Below are positions 34,693 to 43,554 of a stretch of DNA of 64,000 bases, one piece after another (positions within the stretch are counted from its first letter, which is position 1; each line of letters opens with the position of its first letter). A program made the position numbers and the translations under genes. The DNA lies in NCBI RefSeq assembly GCF_001307275.1, contig NZ_CP012831.1, positions 4,580,501 to 4,644,500 on the forward strand. Direction: 5' to 3'. Source of the stretch: Pseudomonas fluorescens (lineage in GTDB: Bacteria; Pseudomonadota; Gammaproteobacteria; Pseudomonadales; Pseudomonadaceae). Below the pieces are notes generated by a model. The model did no database searches. It had not been told where the DNA came from and was given only the letters and a program-made list of their open reading frames with translations.

Positions 34693-35463
34693 ATGGCAAA
34701 CATTCAAAAGGCCGCCCAGATTGGATTCTCATCGCAAGCCCACACCTATGCCAAGGGGCGCCCGAACTACCCAAGTGAACTGAGTGCCTGGCTGGAACAA
34801 GAATTGGATCTTCTTCCGGGATCGGCAGTTATCGATCTAGGGGCCGGCACAGGAAAATTCACTCGATTGTTGAAGTCCATGGCGCTCGATGTCATTGCAG
34901 TCGAACCGGTTGAGGCCATGCGTGCCGAGTTTGCCCAAAGCCTGCCGGACGTCAGGATTGTGGAGGGGACGGCAGACAGTATCCCGTTCGAATCTGGAAT
35001 GGCACAAGCAGTGGTGTGTGCCCAAGCCTTCCACTGGTTTGCAAATGAAAAAGCGCTTGCCGAGATTTACCGAGTGCTCAGGGCGAATGGCCGATTGGGC
35101 CTGATCTGGAACGTACGTGATGAGTCGGAGGACTGGGTGGCTGCTATCACTGATATCATCACTCCATACGAAGGCGATACTCCGCGTTTTCATACCGGGT
35201 CGTGGCAGTTACCCTTCACAGGAAACTATTTTTCGACTCCTGAATTGACCTGCTTTCGATACACACATTCAGGAAGCGCCAGGGAAGTCATCATGGACCG
35301 CTTCCTGTCGGTGAGTTTCATCGCCGCCTTGCCTGCCGCCGAAAAGGCCAAGGTGAGTGATCAGTTGCAGCATCTTATCGACACGCATCCCTCCTTGAGG
35401 GGGCGTGAAACTATTGATTTCCCTTATCAAACCCAAGCCTACCTGTGTCGCCGTCTGGATTGA
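34693..35463 (+). CDS. Class I SAM-dependent methyltransferase
   Basis: The protein has 256 residues. Motif I is VIDLGAGTGKFTRLL, then AVEPVEAMR and GTADSIPFESGMAQAVVCAQAFHWF (quoted in part), the UbiE/type 11 arrangement. The substrate is unknown. It stands alone between the HigBA pair and the acetyltransferase. Confidence 0.9.
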   Translation: MANIQKAAQIGFSSQAHTYAKGRPNYPSELSAWLEQELDLLPGSAVIDLGAGTGKFTRLLKSMALDVIAVEPVEAMRAEFAQSLPDVRIVEGTADSIPFESGMAQAVVCAQAFHWFANEKALAEIYRVLRANGRLGLIWNVRDESEDWVAAITDIITPYEGDTPRFHTGSWQLPFTGNYFSTPELTCFRYTHSGSAREVIMDRFLSVSFIAALPAAEKAKVSDQLQHLIDTHPSLRGRETIDFPYQTQAYLCRRLD

Positions 35464-35521
35464 GGACAACGCTGGAGTGGGTTGTTTTTCAAGGACACCA
35501 TGATGTTTGAAAAGGACTTTC

Positions 35522-36067
35522 ATGATGCAAACCATCCCCACATTCCAAACCCGCCGTCTGATCCTCACACCCCTTGAGCTGACGGACGCACCGGTGATTC
35601 AACGGTTGTTCCCACACTGGGAAGTGGTCCGTTACCTGGACAGTCGCGTGCCCTGGCCTTACCCGGATGACGGCGCGCTGACATACGTGCGCGACCACGC
35701 GCTCCCCGCTGTCGCCGCCGGATGCGAGTGGCACTGGATGATCCGGATTGCCGACGATCCGCCACAGAGCATCGGCAGCATCAGCCTGTACGACCAGCCT
35801 GGCAACAACCGGGGTTTCTGGCTGGCGCCGCAATGGCAGGGAAAAGGCTACATGCGCGAAGCGTGCGAGGCGATCAACGCCTATTGGTTTGAAACCCTGG
35901 GCCGCCCCGTCATGCAAGTGCCCAAGGCGGTGGGCAACCTGGCTTCACGTAAAGTTTCGGAACATGAAGGCATGCGCATGATTGCGACGCAGCAGGGGGA
36001 CTTCGTTTGTGGGACGTTGCCTAAGGAAATCTGGGAAATGACGCGGGAAGATTGGCTCGAGAGATAG
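35522..36067 (+). CDS. GNAT family N-acetyltransferase
   Basis: The protein has 181 residues from MMQTIPTFQTRRLILTPLE. TRRLILTPL, then IGSISLYDQPGNNRGFWLAPQWQGKGYMREA (quoted in part: WLAPQWQGKGYMREA) and SRKVSEHEGM match the RimJ/RimL-like acetyltransferase fold binding acetyl-CoA. AAAGGA sits 9 bases ahead of ATG 35522. The acceptor is unknown. Confidence 0.88.
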   Translation: MMQTIPTFQTRRLILTPLELTDAPVIQRLFPHWEVVRYLDSRVPWPYPDDGALTYVRDHALPAVAAGCEWHWMIRIADDPPQSIGSISLYDQPGNNRGFWLAPQWQGKGYMREACEAINAYWFETLGRPVMQVPKAVGNLASRKVSEHEGMRMIATQQGDFVCGTLPKEIWEMTREDWLER

Positions 36068-36070
36068 CCA

Positions 36071-37192
36071 TTATTGACCCGCCAAAGGACGCCACGCGGT
36101 GGTCTGCAGATAAGGCCACTGTTTGAGCAGTAGACCGCGGGTTGTTTCTACGCCCTGCAAGGTTTCAGTGCAATTGACCATCGCGGTAAAGCTGCGAGTG
36201 GTCAGCATGAAGCTCTCCGACCCTAGCGCCTGGCACTGCTCGCTGGCGCCGATGGGTTGGCAGAACATCGGTTGCATTTTCACATCGTAGCCTTGGGCCC
36301 GAGTGAATGCCTGGAACTCCGGCATGGCAAGACGAGCCGGTGTGCCGCTCAGTGCCGGGCCTTGCCAGACGGGAGTGATAAGGCCCCTTGATGGATAGTC
36401 GCTCAGCCCCTGGACTTGCCTGGCCTCGAACAGGGCAAAACAGAACGAAGTATTTGTCGTGCTATTGCTCGCTGGCGATGTCACAGGGGCGGCCAGGGGG
36501 AGGCTCGGCGTCGGCGCGACGACTGCCGCAGGCGCAGAGGCTACCGAGGGCGCCATGCCCGATGAGTCGCCTACTTCCACCAGCACATCGATGGGAGCCC
36601 GATAACGCCACACTTTCAGCGGCGCCGCGAAACCAGGTCGAATACGGCTGGCGACAGCGGTCAGCTCGGCTGGGCTATTGACCGAAGTCCCGGCAATTTG
36701 CAAAACGATATCGCCGGCCAACATGCCTGCCTTTTCAGCGCCACTTCCGGGTACGGGTCCCAAGACCAAGACGCCACTGACAGCGGCTAAGCCGAATTGC
36801 CGAGCCACCGTCGGTGTAACAGGGGTGATGTGCAGGCCCAAGGACCCCGACTGATTGGACACGGGAACGGGCATTGCCGCCGGCGTCACGGATGTCGGGG
36901 CCACCGCAGCCGCGCTGGGCACAGGAGCGCTGCCGGCTGAACAGTCGCGTTGTGTGGCCACCTGTTGGATCACGAGGTTAACGGGGTCGGCGGCCATGTT
37001 GGGGTATTGTTCCCAACCCCGTTTGGTTGCCAGGAACGTCTCACAATCCATGGCGTAGTAGGTCGCCGGGTCTCTGACCTTGCGCAGGTATTCCGCTGTT
37101 TCGGCTCGCTCGGCGGCGCTGTACATGGGGTTGACGCAAGACGCCAGGAGCGGGGAGAGCACCAGTATTGCGGTAAGGCATTTTGTCGACAT
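36071..37192 (-). CDS. PDZ-domain lipoprotein
   Basis: The protein has 373 residues. The lipobox LLASC (Cys about 18) gives a lipid anchor. A short helical region with two Cys follows, then a Pro/Ala/Val-rich linker. A PDZ domain (about 130-215; GVLVLGPVPGSGAEKAGML, GDIVLQIAGTSV) comes next, then a second linker and a C-terminal Cys-bearing domain (FCFALFEARQVQGLSDYPS). There is no protease domain. It pairs with a divergent paralogue at 37396. The roles are probably scaffolding or trafficking at the envelope. Confidence 0.8.
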   Translation of the reverse strand: MSTKCLTAILVLSPLLASCVNPMYSAAERAETAEYLRKVRDPATYYAMDCETFLATKRGWEQYPNMAADPVNLVIQQVATQRDCSAGSAPVPSAAAVAPTSVTPAAMPVPVSNQSGSLGLHITPVTPTVARQFGLAAVSGVLVLGPVPGSGAEKAGMLAGDIVLQIAGTSVNSPAELTAVASRIRPGFAAPLKVWRYRAPIDVLVEVGDSSGMAPSVASAPAAVVAPTPSLPLAAPVTSPASNSTTNTSFCFALFEARQVQGLSDYPSRGLITPVWQGPALSGTPARLAMPEFQAFTRAQGYDVKMQPMFCQPIGASEQCQALGSESFMLTTRSFTAMVNCTETLQGVETTRGLLLKQWPYLQTTAWRPLAGQ

Positions 37193-37395
37193 GGGCTTCT
37201 CTGGGGTCGTGGCGTTCAGGCGGGTCCAGGCAAGGTACTATTTGGCCATCATCCTGTCCAACCTCAAACCAAGCACTTCGTTGCCGTGGTGATTGAGACG
37301 GGCGGCATCCGGGCGAACGTGCATTCGATATACAACTTAAAGGCACTTTGCCATGATGCGCCACGATCCATTCGAATCCATCACCGAGAAGCGAA

Positions 37396-38556
37396 ATGTC
37401 TGCTCCTGCCTTCAAATCAAGCACCAGGCTCGCCGTTGTACTTTCGCTCACTGCCTTGGCTGGCTGTGCCTCTGATGGCGGTCTCGGTGAGGCGGCGGTA
37501 GTCGGTGCGATGCTGCTTCCCATGGGGGGAGTGGACACCAGCGTAATGACCAGTGCCGTAGGCCTGGCGGCCGGCGCCTATGTGGTCTCCTCGGTCGCGA
37601 CAGCGGACTCTGCCAGCGTCTCTCCCGCAACCTCCACCATTGCCGCGCCCCAAGGCCTGCCGCCCATTGACCTGCAAAAACTGGTGACCCGGGAAACGCC
37701 CGACCGGTATCGCTCCAAGTCCTGTGAGTACATCGAAATGTCCCTCAGCGAAGTGCCGATGTACCAGGCGAGCGCCGAGCCGATCATGAAGCAGGTCGCC
37801 ACGGCTCGAAAAGAAGCGGCCAGCCAGGTATGGCTGGAAAAAGCTTGCCAGCCCGCCAATTTACCTCGTGGCCGGATCGGCGCCAGCATCGACACCATCG
37901 ATCCGAAGCGGGCCATGGCCCTGTCAGCTCCCCCAGCTGGGGTTGTGGTGTTGTCAACCGTTCCGGGGAGCGGTGCGCAACAGGCCGGGATCTTGCCTCA
38001 AGACGTGATCGTGGCAGTGGATAACGGGCTTATCGCCGATTCAATCGATTTCAGGGTGGCCGTTGCAAAAGCGCCAATTGGCTCGCGGGTGAACCTGAAG
38101 GTATGGCGAAACAACGCGTTCAGCATCGTGCCGGTTCTGGTCGGGCCCGGCGGAACTCAAGTATCGATGACGCCGACGGTGATGGCGAACGGCGTAGCTG
38201 CTGCGGTTCCGGCCGATGCACTGTATTGCACTGCCGTACTGTCCACCCAGCACACTTACGGCGCTAGCGTCAGCCCGGTCAAGTTGATCGCCGGAGCCGC
38301 GAGCGACATGCAGCCCTCGCTCAAAAACTACATCGCCAAGGTGAAGCAGGAACAACCTGGCGTTTGGGGGGATTTCAAACTTAACAGCGCTGTTTGTGCG
38401 CCGGGTGCGGTGATGTGCATGGCCGAGGCCAAGGGGCCGACCGGCAAGACCCAGAACGCCTTCGAGTTCTGCCACGCGACGCAAGCCAAGGCGGATGCTG
38501 AGCTGGCCCAGATGCGCCAGGGCGACCCGAAAGCAGTGATTGTTGATTGGCCTTGA
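37396..38556 (+). CDS. PDZ-domain lipoprotein, paralogue of the divergent gene
   Basis: The protein has 386 residues. The lipobox is LTALAGC, followed by a Gly/Ala-rich hydrophobic stretch (GAMLLPMGGVDTSV; VGLAAGAYVVSS). The central helix region (CEYIEMSLSEVPMY) has Cys. The PDZ part (about 150-245) reads GVVVLSTVPGSGAQQAGILP then QDVIVAVDNG. The C-terminal domain begins YCTAVLSTQHTYGASVSP. Domain order equals that of 36071-37192, so the pair arose by duplication. The 203-bp divergent gap holds the promoters. Confidence 0.8.
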   Translation: MSAPAFKSSTRLAVVLSLTALAGCASDGGLGEAAVVGAMLLPMGGVDTSVMTSAVGLAAGAYVVSSVATADSASVSPATSTIAAPQGLPPIDLQKLVTRETPDRYRSKSCEYIEMSLSEVPMYQASAEPIMKQVATARKEAASQVWLEKACQPANLPRGRIGASIDTIDPKRAMALSAPPAGVVVLSTVPGSGAQQAGILPQDVIVAVDNGLIADSIDFRVAVAKAPIGSRVNLKVWRNNAFSIVPVLVGPGGTQVSMTPTVMANGVAAAVPADALYCTAVLSTQHTYGASVSPVKLIAGAASDMQPSLKNYIAKVKQEQPGVWGDFKLNSAVCAPGAVMCMAEAKGPTGKTQNAFEFCHATQAKADAELAQMRQGDPKAVIVDWP

Positions 38557-38637
38557 GCTGCAATCGTCTTCTGCGGTTATGATCCAGCGGTTTGAAGTGC
38601 TGGCGTGCCTGGAGGCATGCGCATGATGGGGGACGCT

Positions 38638-38979
38638 TTAAGGAGCTGGGTAATCGGGAATACCTGTCTCCGGCGATTGGCGTCCAAATCCGTTAACGAC
38701 GATGTACAACAGTGGACCGATTGATACGAAGATGGCCGTGATCAGGAGGTAAGGCAGCAGCGATGTGAGCGACTTGCCTTTAGAACGTGTGTCCCGGTAC
38801 ATCCAGATGCACGCCATGCAAGCGAGCAGATAAAGGTCGATGACGACCTGTGCGGTGTCTGGGCGAGACATGAGCCCGATGCCGAACGCCAGGAGCGATT
38901 GATCGGCGAGAAACAAAGTACTCGCTGTGTACACGGAAAAAAGCAGCAGCGTGACAAGTGCGATGTAAGGTTTCTTCAC
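38638..38979 (-). CDS. DUF2834-type small membrane protein
   Basis: The protein has 113 residues with three to four hydrophobic helices (PYIALVTLLLFSVYTASTLF, LYLLACMACIWMY, LLPYLLITAIFVSIGPLLYI). The SRPDTAQVVIDLYLL plus YRDTRSKGKS pattern recalls DUF2834 proteins of unknown function. GGAGG lies before the ATG. Monocistronic. Confidence 0.7.
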   Translation of the reverse strand: MKKPYIALVTLLLFSVYTASTLFLADQSLLAFGIGLMSRPDTAQVVIDLYLLACMACIWMYRDTRSKGKSLTSLLPYLLITAIFVSIGPLLYIVVNGFGRQSPETGIPDYPAP

Positions 38980-39096
38980 TTTGCCTCCTTGGACAAGTTC
39001 ATTGATCAGTGGAGATAGGCTAGTGATTTGACCGTCATGGTTTCAATGACCTCAGAGGTCATCGACGCCGCTCACCCGCAATGCCAGAGTCAACGG

Positions 39097-39909
39097 ATGA
39101 CCAGTCGACCTTTTTCTCGAACGACGCCGCCAACCTCGGCCGGTGCGCAACTGCGTCACTTGCGCCAACAGGCTGGACTGAGTCAGCTGGACTGCGCACT
39201 GATCACAGGCATCTCCCAGCGTCACCTTAGTTGCATCGAAACGGGGCGCGCCAAGCCAAGCCCCGGCACTCTGCATAACTTGTTGACTGCCCTGGATGTA
39301 CCTTTGGAGCGATGCAACGACATCTTCCTGGCCAGTGGTTACGCCCCTCGCTACGAAACGACGCCGCTCACGTCGTCGTCAATGGAAGTGGTACGTGATG
39401 CCATTGACCATGTACTTCACGCCAATAACCCCGCTCCGGCGATTGTTCTGAATGCTCAATGGAACATCCTTGCCGCGAATGCCAGCGCGGGTGTCTTGTT
39501 CGATCTGGTTGGGCTTGCCAGGGAAGCGGCAGAGGGACTCAACCTCTTGGTGACACTGCTGCAACCCGGCGGCTTGGGCGATCGTTTGAGCAACGCCGAG
39601 GAAATAAGAGTAGTGGCCTGGCAACGGGCATCTCGGGAAGCCTTGAACAATCCCGCGCTGGCTGAGATTCTGAAGAGCCTGCCGGCCCCACGCAGCGTTG
39701 TGGCGCTGGCGAACGAACTGCCTCCGCTGTTGCTGACACGAGTCGACTCTCCCCAGGGGGAGCTGACGTTCATGTCAACGTTCACAACCTTCGGCATGCC
39801 GCTCGACATCACCATGAGTTCATTGCGTATCGAGCATCTGATTCCTGCCGACGCCAAGACCTGGGCGGTCATGACCAAGGCATATGGGCAAGCGCAACAC
39901 TCACAATGA
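39097..39909 (+). CDS. XRE regulator with MmyB-like ligand domain
   Basis: The protein has 270 residues from MTSRPFSRTTPPTSAGAQLR. The HTH is LRHLRQQAGLSQLDCALITG followed by QRHLSCIETGRAKPS. The C-terminal MmyB-like part contains NAQWNILAANASAGVLFDLV, a PAS-like ligand pocket that often binds fatty acids. ATG 39028 would add 23 residues without a better ribosome site. It ends 14 bp before the VOC gene and may regulate the VOC/DapF-like pair. Confidence 0.85.
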   Translation: MTSRPFSRTTPPTSAGAQLRHLRQQAGLSQLDCALITGISQRHLSCIETGRAKPSPGTLHNLLTALDVPLERCNDIFLASGYAPRYETTPLTSSSMEVVRDAIDHVLHANNPAPAIVLNAQWNILAANASAGVLFDLVGLAREAAEGLNLLVTLLQPGGLGDRLSNAEEIRVVAWQRASREALNNPALAEILKSLPAPRSVVALANELPPLLLTRVDSPQGELTFMSTFTTFGMPLDITMSSLRIEHLIPADAKTWAVMTKAYGQAQHSQ

Positions 39910-39923
39910 TCAAGGAAGAACCC

Positions 39924-40289
39924 ATGCAACCGTCACTCAATCGAATCATGCTGTATGTCCGGGACGTTCAAGCGACCTGCGATTTTTATGAGCGTCACTT
40001 CGGTTTTACCAGTGAAAGAAAAGTCGATGACCGCGTCACCGAATTGAGCCCTGCAAACGGTGGCGCGATCCTGATGGTTCACCCTGCGGGGAAGGCCGTT
40101 AAAACGGGGCAAGTCACCGTAAAGCTTGTCTTTGATCTCCAGGATGTAGAAGGTTTCAAGGCAAAATGCCTGGCCCAGGGCCTGAAGTTTGGCGCGACGC
40201 ACAGGGCGGACGGTTACTCTTTTGCCAACGCCAAAGACCCTGACGGTAATTCCATTTCTATCTCCAGCAGGGCGTTTGCATGCAACTGA
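39924..40289 (+). CDS. VOC (glyoxalase/bleomycin-resistance) superfamily protein
   Basis: The protein has 121 residues from MQPSLNRIMLYVRDVQATCD. Two beta-alpha-beta-beta-beta halves are visible (IMLYVRDVQATCDFYERHFG; VTVKLVFDLQDVEGF, then KDPDGNSISI). AAGGAAG lies 6 bases ahead of ATG 39924. The last 10 bp overlap the DapF-like gene, so the two are translated together. The substrate is unknown. Confidence 0.85.
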   Translation: MQPSLNRIMLYVRDVQATCDFYERHFGFTSERKVDDRVTELSPANGGAILMVHPAGKAVKTGQVTVKLVFDLQDVEGFKAKCLAQGLKFGATHRADGYSFANAKDPDGNSISISSRAFACN

Positions 40290-41083
40290 GCTTTCACAAG
40301 ATGCATGCCAATGGCGATGACTTCGTGATTGTCGATTCGCGAAATTCGGCCAGTGCGGTGACGAGTGCCATGGCCCATCGGATGGGGGATCGGAACCGGG
40401 GCATAGGCTTCAACCAACTCGCGGTGTTGCTCGATTGCGACGATGCCGATGCGCGGGTGATGTTCTGGAACGCAGATGGCTCCGCACTGGATGTTTGCGG
40501 CAGCGCGACACGAGGTGCGGCGGACCTGCTCATGCGCGAAGCACATGTGACTTCGCTGGTGCTGCGCACTAACCGTGGTTTGCTTACTTGCGAACGTACG
40601 CCAACCGGCGACATTTCCGTCGACATGGGCGTGCCGCTTTTCGGCTGGTCGGACATTCCCTTGGCGCAAGAACTGGACACCGCTGCCTTGCCACTTGCTG
40701 ACAGTCCAGCCGCCTGCAGCATGGGAAATCCCCACTGCACCTATTTTGTCGATGACCTGGCTGGCGTTGATATCGCGACGATCGGCCCGACCATTGAAAC
40801 CAACGCGCTGTTCCCGCTCAAGACCAACGTTCATTTCGTCCAGATCATTGATCGCACGCATATTCGGTTGCGCATCTGGGAGCGTGGGGCGGGTATTGCG
40901 CTGGGGTCGGGGTCCTGTTCGTGCGGTGCGGTTGTCAATGGGATTCGTCGTGGTTTGTTGGACAGTACCGTCGAGGTTGAATGTGATGGCGGCAGCGTGA
41001 CGGTGCAATGGGATGGCCTGGGCGCGGTCTTTCTTATCGGGCCGGTGGAGGCGAGTTTTTCGGGGACGATGAGTCAAGGTTGA
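40280..41083 (+). CDS. Diaminopimelate epimerase-like protein lacking one catalytic cysteine
   Basis: The protein has 267 residues, the DapF length, with MHANGDDFVIVDSR at the start and the first active-site Cys in DGSALDVCGSATRG (C73). Around the second site DapF has GAGETxACGTG. Here it reads ERGAGIALGSGSC, so Cys is Ser210 and the preceding Glu is Ile. Two nearby Cys (212, 214) could compensate but are shifted. True DapF racemises LL- to meso-diaminopimelate. This copy, away from lysA and coupled to a VOC gene, probably has another substrate or no epimerase activity. Confidence 0.8.
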   Translation: MQLSFHKMHANGDDFVIVDSRNSASAVTSAMAHRMGDRNRGIGFNQLAVLLDCDDADARVMFWNADGSALDVCGSATRGAADLLMREAHVTSLVLRTNRGLLTCERTPTGDISVDMGVPLFGWSDIPLAQELDTAALPLADSPAACSMGNPHCTYFVDDLAGVDIATIGPTIETNALFPLKTNVHFVQIIDRTHIRLRIWERGAGIALGSGSCSCGAVVNGIRRGLLDSTVEVECDGGSVTVQWDGLGAVFLIGPVEASFSGTMSQG

Positions 41084-41130
41084 GTGGATAGGATGAACTC
41101 CACAGAAACGGTACCCACCGCCAATCTCCT

Positions 41131-41318
41131 GTGGGAGCGAGCTTGCTCGCGAAGGCGGCAGCAAGTTACATACATCGCCTTAAAGACCGCACTCCGTGGC
41201 GAGGGAGCTTGCTCCCGCTCGGCGGCCTGGCCGTCGTAGACCGGTCGATGCCGTTTGTCTGGAAGAGCGTTTTGGGGCGGCTTCGCCACCCAGCGGGAGC
41301 AAGCTCCCTCGCCACAGG
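41131..41318. repeat. REP cluster (three units)
   Basis: Pseudomonas REP palindromes: GTGGGAGCGAGCTTGCTCGC at 41131, GTGGCGAGGGAGCTTGCTCC at 41196-41222, and an inverted copy ending CTCCCTCGCCACAG at 41290-41318. The last two form a REPIN-like pair. They follow the DapF-like gene. Confidence 0.85.
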
Positions 41319-41333
41319 ATTATGGCGGTTGCA

Positions 41334-41894
41334 TCATTTCTCCATGATGCTGAGCCACGGCCAGCGAGCCTGATAACTTTTCGCCTTCTCATCGAACAAG
41401 TCAGGCTGGGGATTTCTTGGATTCATGCGAAGAACGCCTTGCTCTATGTCGTCCAGGCCATAGGGCGCATAGACCTCACCGGTATCGACATCCAGCCCAA
41501 TACACGTACCCGCAATCAAGTAACGATCAATGCCATCCTTGGCCGACTGAAGCTGAGGGTAGGGCTTGCCAAACCGCTGACCGTACCAAAGGTGGACGCG
41601 CGCCTGGTTCTTGATCTCGATGTTGACGTCGAGGTCCTGGAAGAGACGCTGGGCGGCATGGATCACTTCATCCTCGGCCTCCCAGGACAGGTCGGGGTCG
41701 AAGTAAAAAACATCGTAATCCTTCACGCCCCAAGCGGGTGGCCGCTGCGACTGATGATTCCAGACGGCTTGGAACAGGCAACCAGCCGTGAGCATGCATT
41801 GATTCAAACCGAGTGAAGGCAAGCGCGCGGTGATTTGTGCGTTGATTGGGTTGGTCATTGCTATGCTCACCAAACTTTCGACCGTCAACGTCAT
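41334..41894 (-). CDS. Nucleotidyltransferase family 6 protein
   Basis: The protein has 186 residues from MTLTVESLVSIAMTNPINAQ. CMLTAGCLFQAVWN, KDYDVFYFDPDLSWEAEDEV with its DxD-type acidic pair, and VHLWYGQRFGKPYPQL are hallmarks of NTP_transf_6 (YgbB-unrelated, GrpB-like) proteins. AAAAGGAT precedes ATG 41894. The physiological substrate is unknown. Confidence 0.8.
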   Translation of the reverse strand: MTLTVESLVSIAMTNPINAQITARLPSLGLNQCMLTAGCLFQAVWNHQSQRPPAWGVKDYDVFYFDPDLSWEAEDEVIHAAQRLFQDLDVNIEIKNQARVHLWYGQRFGKPYPQLQSAKDGIDRYLIAGTCIGLDVDTGEVYAPYGLDDIEQGVLRMNPRNPQPDLFDEKAKSYQARWPWLSIMEK

Positions 41895-41968
41895 ATTCAT
41901 CCTTTTGAAATCGATCCAAGCGTAGTGACTGAGCCTACATCAACTGTAATTTTCGGATAGGAACGCCC

Positions 41969-42784
41969 ATGAATTTCTTCAAGAAGCTCTTCGGTTCATC
42001 GAAAACCCCTGAAACCCAAAACGACCAGCCCGCGCCGCAATCCCACGAGCTTGGCGACCTGACCGAGGCTGAAGCAGCCAATCTGGCCGTCCGGGAAGCC
42101 GGCGCAGCGTGCCTGGATCGTCATTGGAGCGCTGTCGGTACGGTCGAGCAGGATGTTCTTTCCTACCTGATCAGTCCGACTTTTTCCGGCGGCCCGTACT
42201 GGCCTTCGACCCGCCAGGCCTACCGCGTGGTTCGCCGCGGCGACGCGATCATTCTCGCCACCGAAGGCCTGTCCGATCCATTCGATGATACGGAAGGAAT
42301 GGGCAACGGCTTCGAAATGGAATTGTTCGTCGAAACCGCGGATATCCCCGAGCACGCTTATGGCCCGGCGGGAGAGGTCGACCCTTTCAAACGCAGCTGG
42401 GCATTCGAGCTGGTGGAACACGTCGCCAAAACGGTGGCCGACGCGGGCGGCATCACCCACCAACTCGACCAGCACGGGGCGCTATCCCTTGAACTTCCCG
42501 GGCTGAGCCAATCGCACCACATGAGCGATCAACTGCCCAAACTCTTCGTGACCGATGACGACTCCACCGGCGTTCTGCTCGGCGCCCCGGCGCCGGATTT
42601 CCCTACCCAACTGGATGACATGCCCTTGTCCCCGGTCAGGTTGGTGCCGGTGGTATTGATCACGGCTGCGGAACTGGAGTACGTCCGTTCCGGTGGGCGA
42701 GCGGCTAGGGAGGATCTGGTGAGCCGGTTGAAGGCGGCGGGCGTTGGGCATATGAGCAGTCTGCATCGGGCGAGTGTGGTGTGA
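41969..42784 (+). CDS. Suppressor-of-fused (SUFU) domain protein
   Basis: The protein has 271 residues. After a short basic and Pro/Gln-rich leader (MNFFKKLFGSSKTPE) the sequence shows SUFU motifs: YRVVRRGDAIILATEGLSDPF, NGFEMELFVET and RLVPVVLITAAELEYV. In bacteria SUFU domains are often immunity proteins of polymorphic toxins. No toxin gene is adjacent here, but a SMI1/KNR4 protein follows on the same strand. Confidence 0.75.
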   Translation: MNFFKKLFGSSKTPETQNDQPAPQSHELGDLTEAEAANLAVREAGAACLDRHWSAVGTVEQDVLSYLISPTFSGGPYWPSTRQAYRVVRRGDAIILATEGLSDPFDDTEGMGNGFEMELFVETADIPEHAYGPAGEVDPFKRSWAFELVEHVAKTVADAGGITHQLDQHGALSLELPGLSQSHHMSDQLPKLFVTDDDSTGVLLGAPAPDFPTQLDDMPLSPVRLVPVVLITAAELEYVRSGGRAAREDLVSRLKAAGVGHMSSLHRASVV

Positions 42785-42883
42785 GGCCGGGAGGGGCGGC
42801 CGAAAACCAACCCGAGTGATCGGTCGCTTTTTTTGTAAGATCGATTGATACCGCGTCCCATCCCATACCCTTTCGAGACATCA

Positions 42884-43507
42884 ATGACTGACTACCGTGG
42901 ACTCATCCTCGAAGACACCCGTGAAGGCGCCACCGACCTTGCCATCGCGCAACTGGAAGCCAGCCTGGGTGCCCGCTTGCCGGACGACTATCGCCAGTTC
43001 CTCAAGACCTGCAACGGCGCCTACGTGGAATACGATGTGCTGGCCACGCTCGCCAATGGCGATGAGGAGTTGCTCAGCTTTTCACTGTACGGGCTGGATC
43101 CGGACAAAGAGTATGAATCCAACCCCTTCGAACTGGAGCAACTGCGGGCTCAGCCCGGCTTCCCCGCGACGGGATTGTTGCCGATCGGGCGCGACGGCGG
43201 CGCGAGTATCTTGCTGCTGGATTTGCGCGAAGGGCGCCAGGACGTGGCGGCAATGGTGGCGGGCTTACCGGCCTGGACCGGGCGTCGTCAGCAGGGCGAT
43301 GAATATGTGGTGCTGGCGGATTCTTTCAATGGTTACTTGGACGCGCTGTATCTATCGCAAGAGCGGATCGAGGAGCATATCAATCACTTCATCATCAGCC
43401 CTGAAAGTGTTGAGGCGACGTTGGAGTGGCTGGATAAAGGAAGTCCTGGGTGGCGGGAGCGGTATCGGGAGTTGTGGAATGCGAGGGTTGTGGATCGGTT
43501 GATCTGA
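42884..43507 (+). CDS. SMI1/KNR4 family protein
   Basis: The protein has 207 residues from MTDYRGLILEDTREGATDLA. The core reads LEASLGARLPDDYRQFLKTCNGAYVE, PIGRDGGASILLLDL and VVLADSFNGYLDALY, a clear SMI1/KNR4 (SUKH) fold. Many bacterial members neutralise nuclease toxins. It lies 100 bp after the SUFU gene; the two may be an orphan immunity pair. Confidence 0.8.
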   Translation: MTDYRGLILEDTREGATDLAIAQLEASLGARLPDDYRQFLKTCNGAYVEYDVLATLANGDEELLSFSLYGLDPDKEYESNPFELEQLRAQPGFPATGLLPIGRDGGASILLLDLREGRQDVAAMVAGLPAWTGRRQQGDEYVVLADSFNGYLDALYLSQERIEEHINHFIISPESVEATLEWLDKGSPGWRERYRELWNARVVDRLI

Positions 43508-43554
43508 AGCCTGATCCGATGGCTGAAAGCCGATTTGCCGAATGACGCCAGTCT

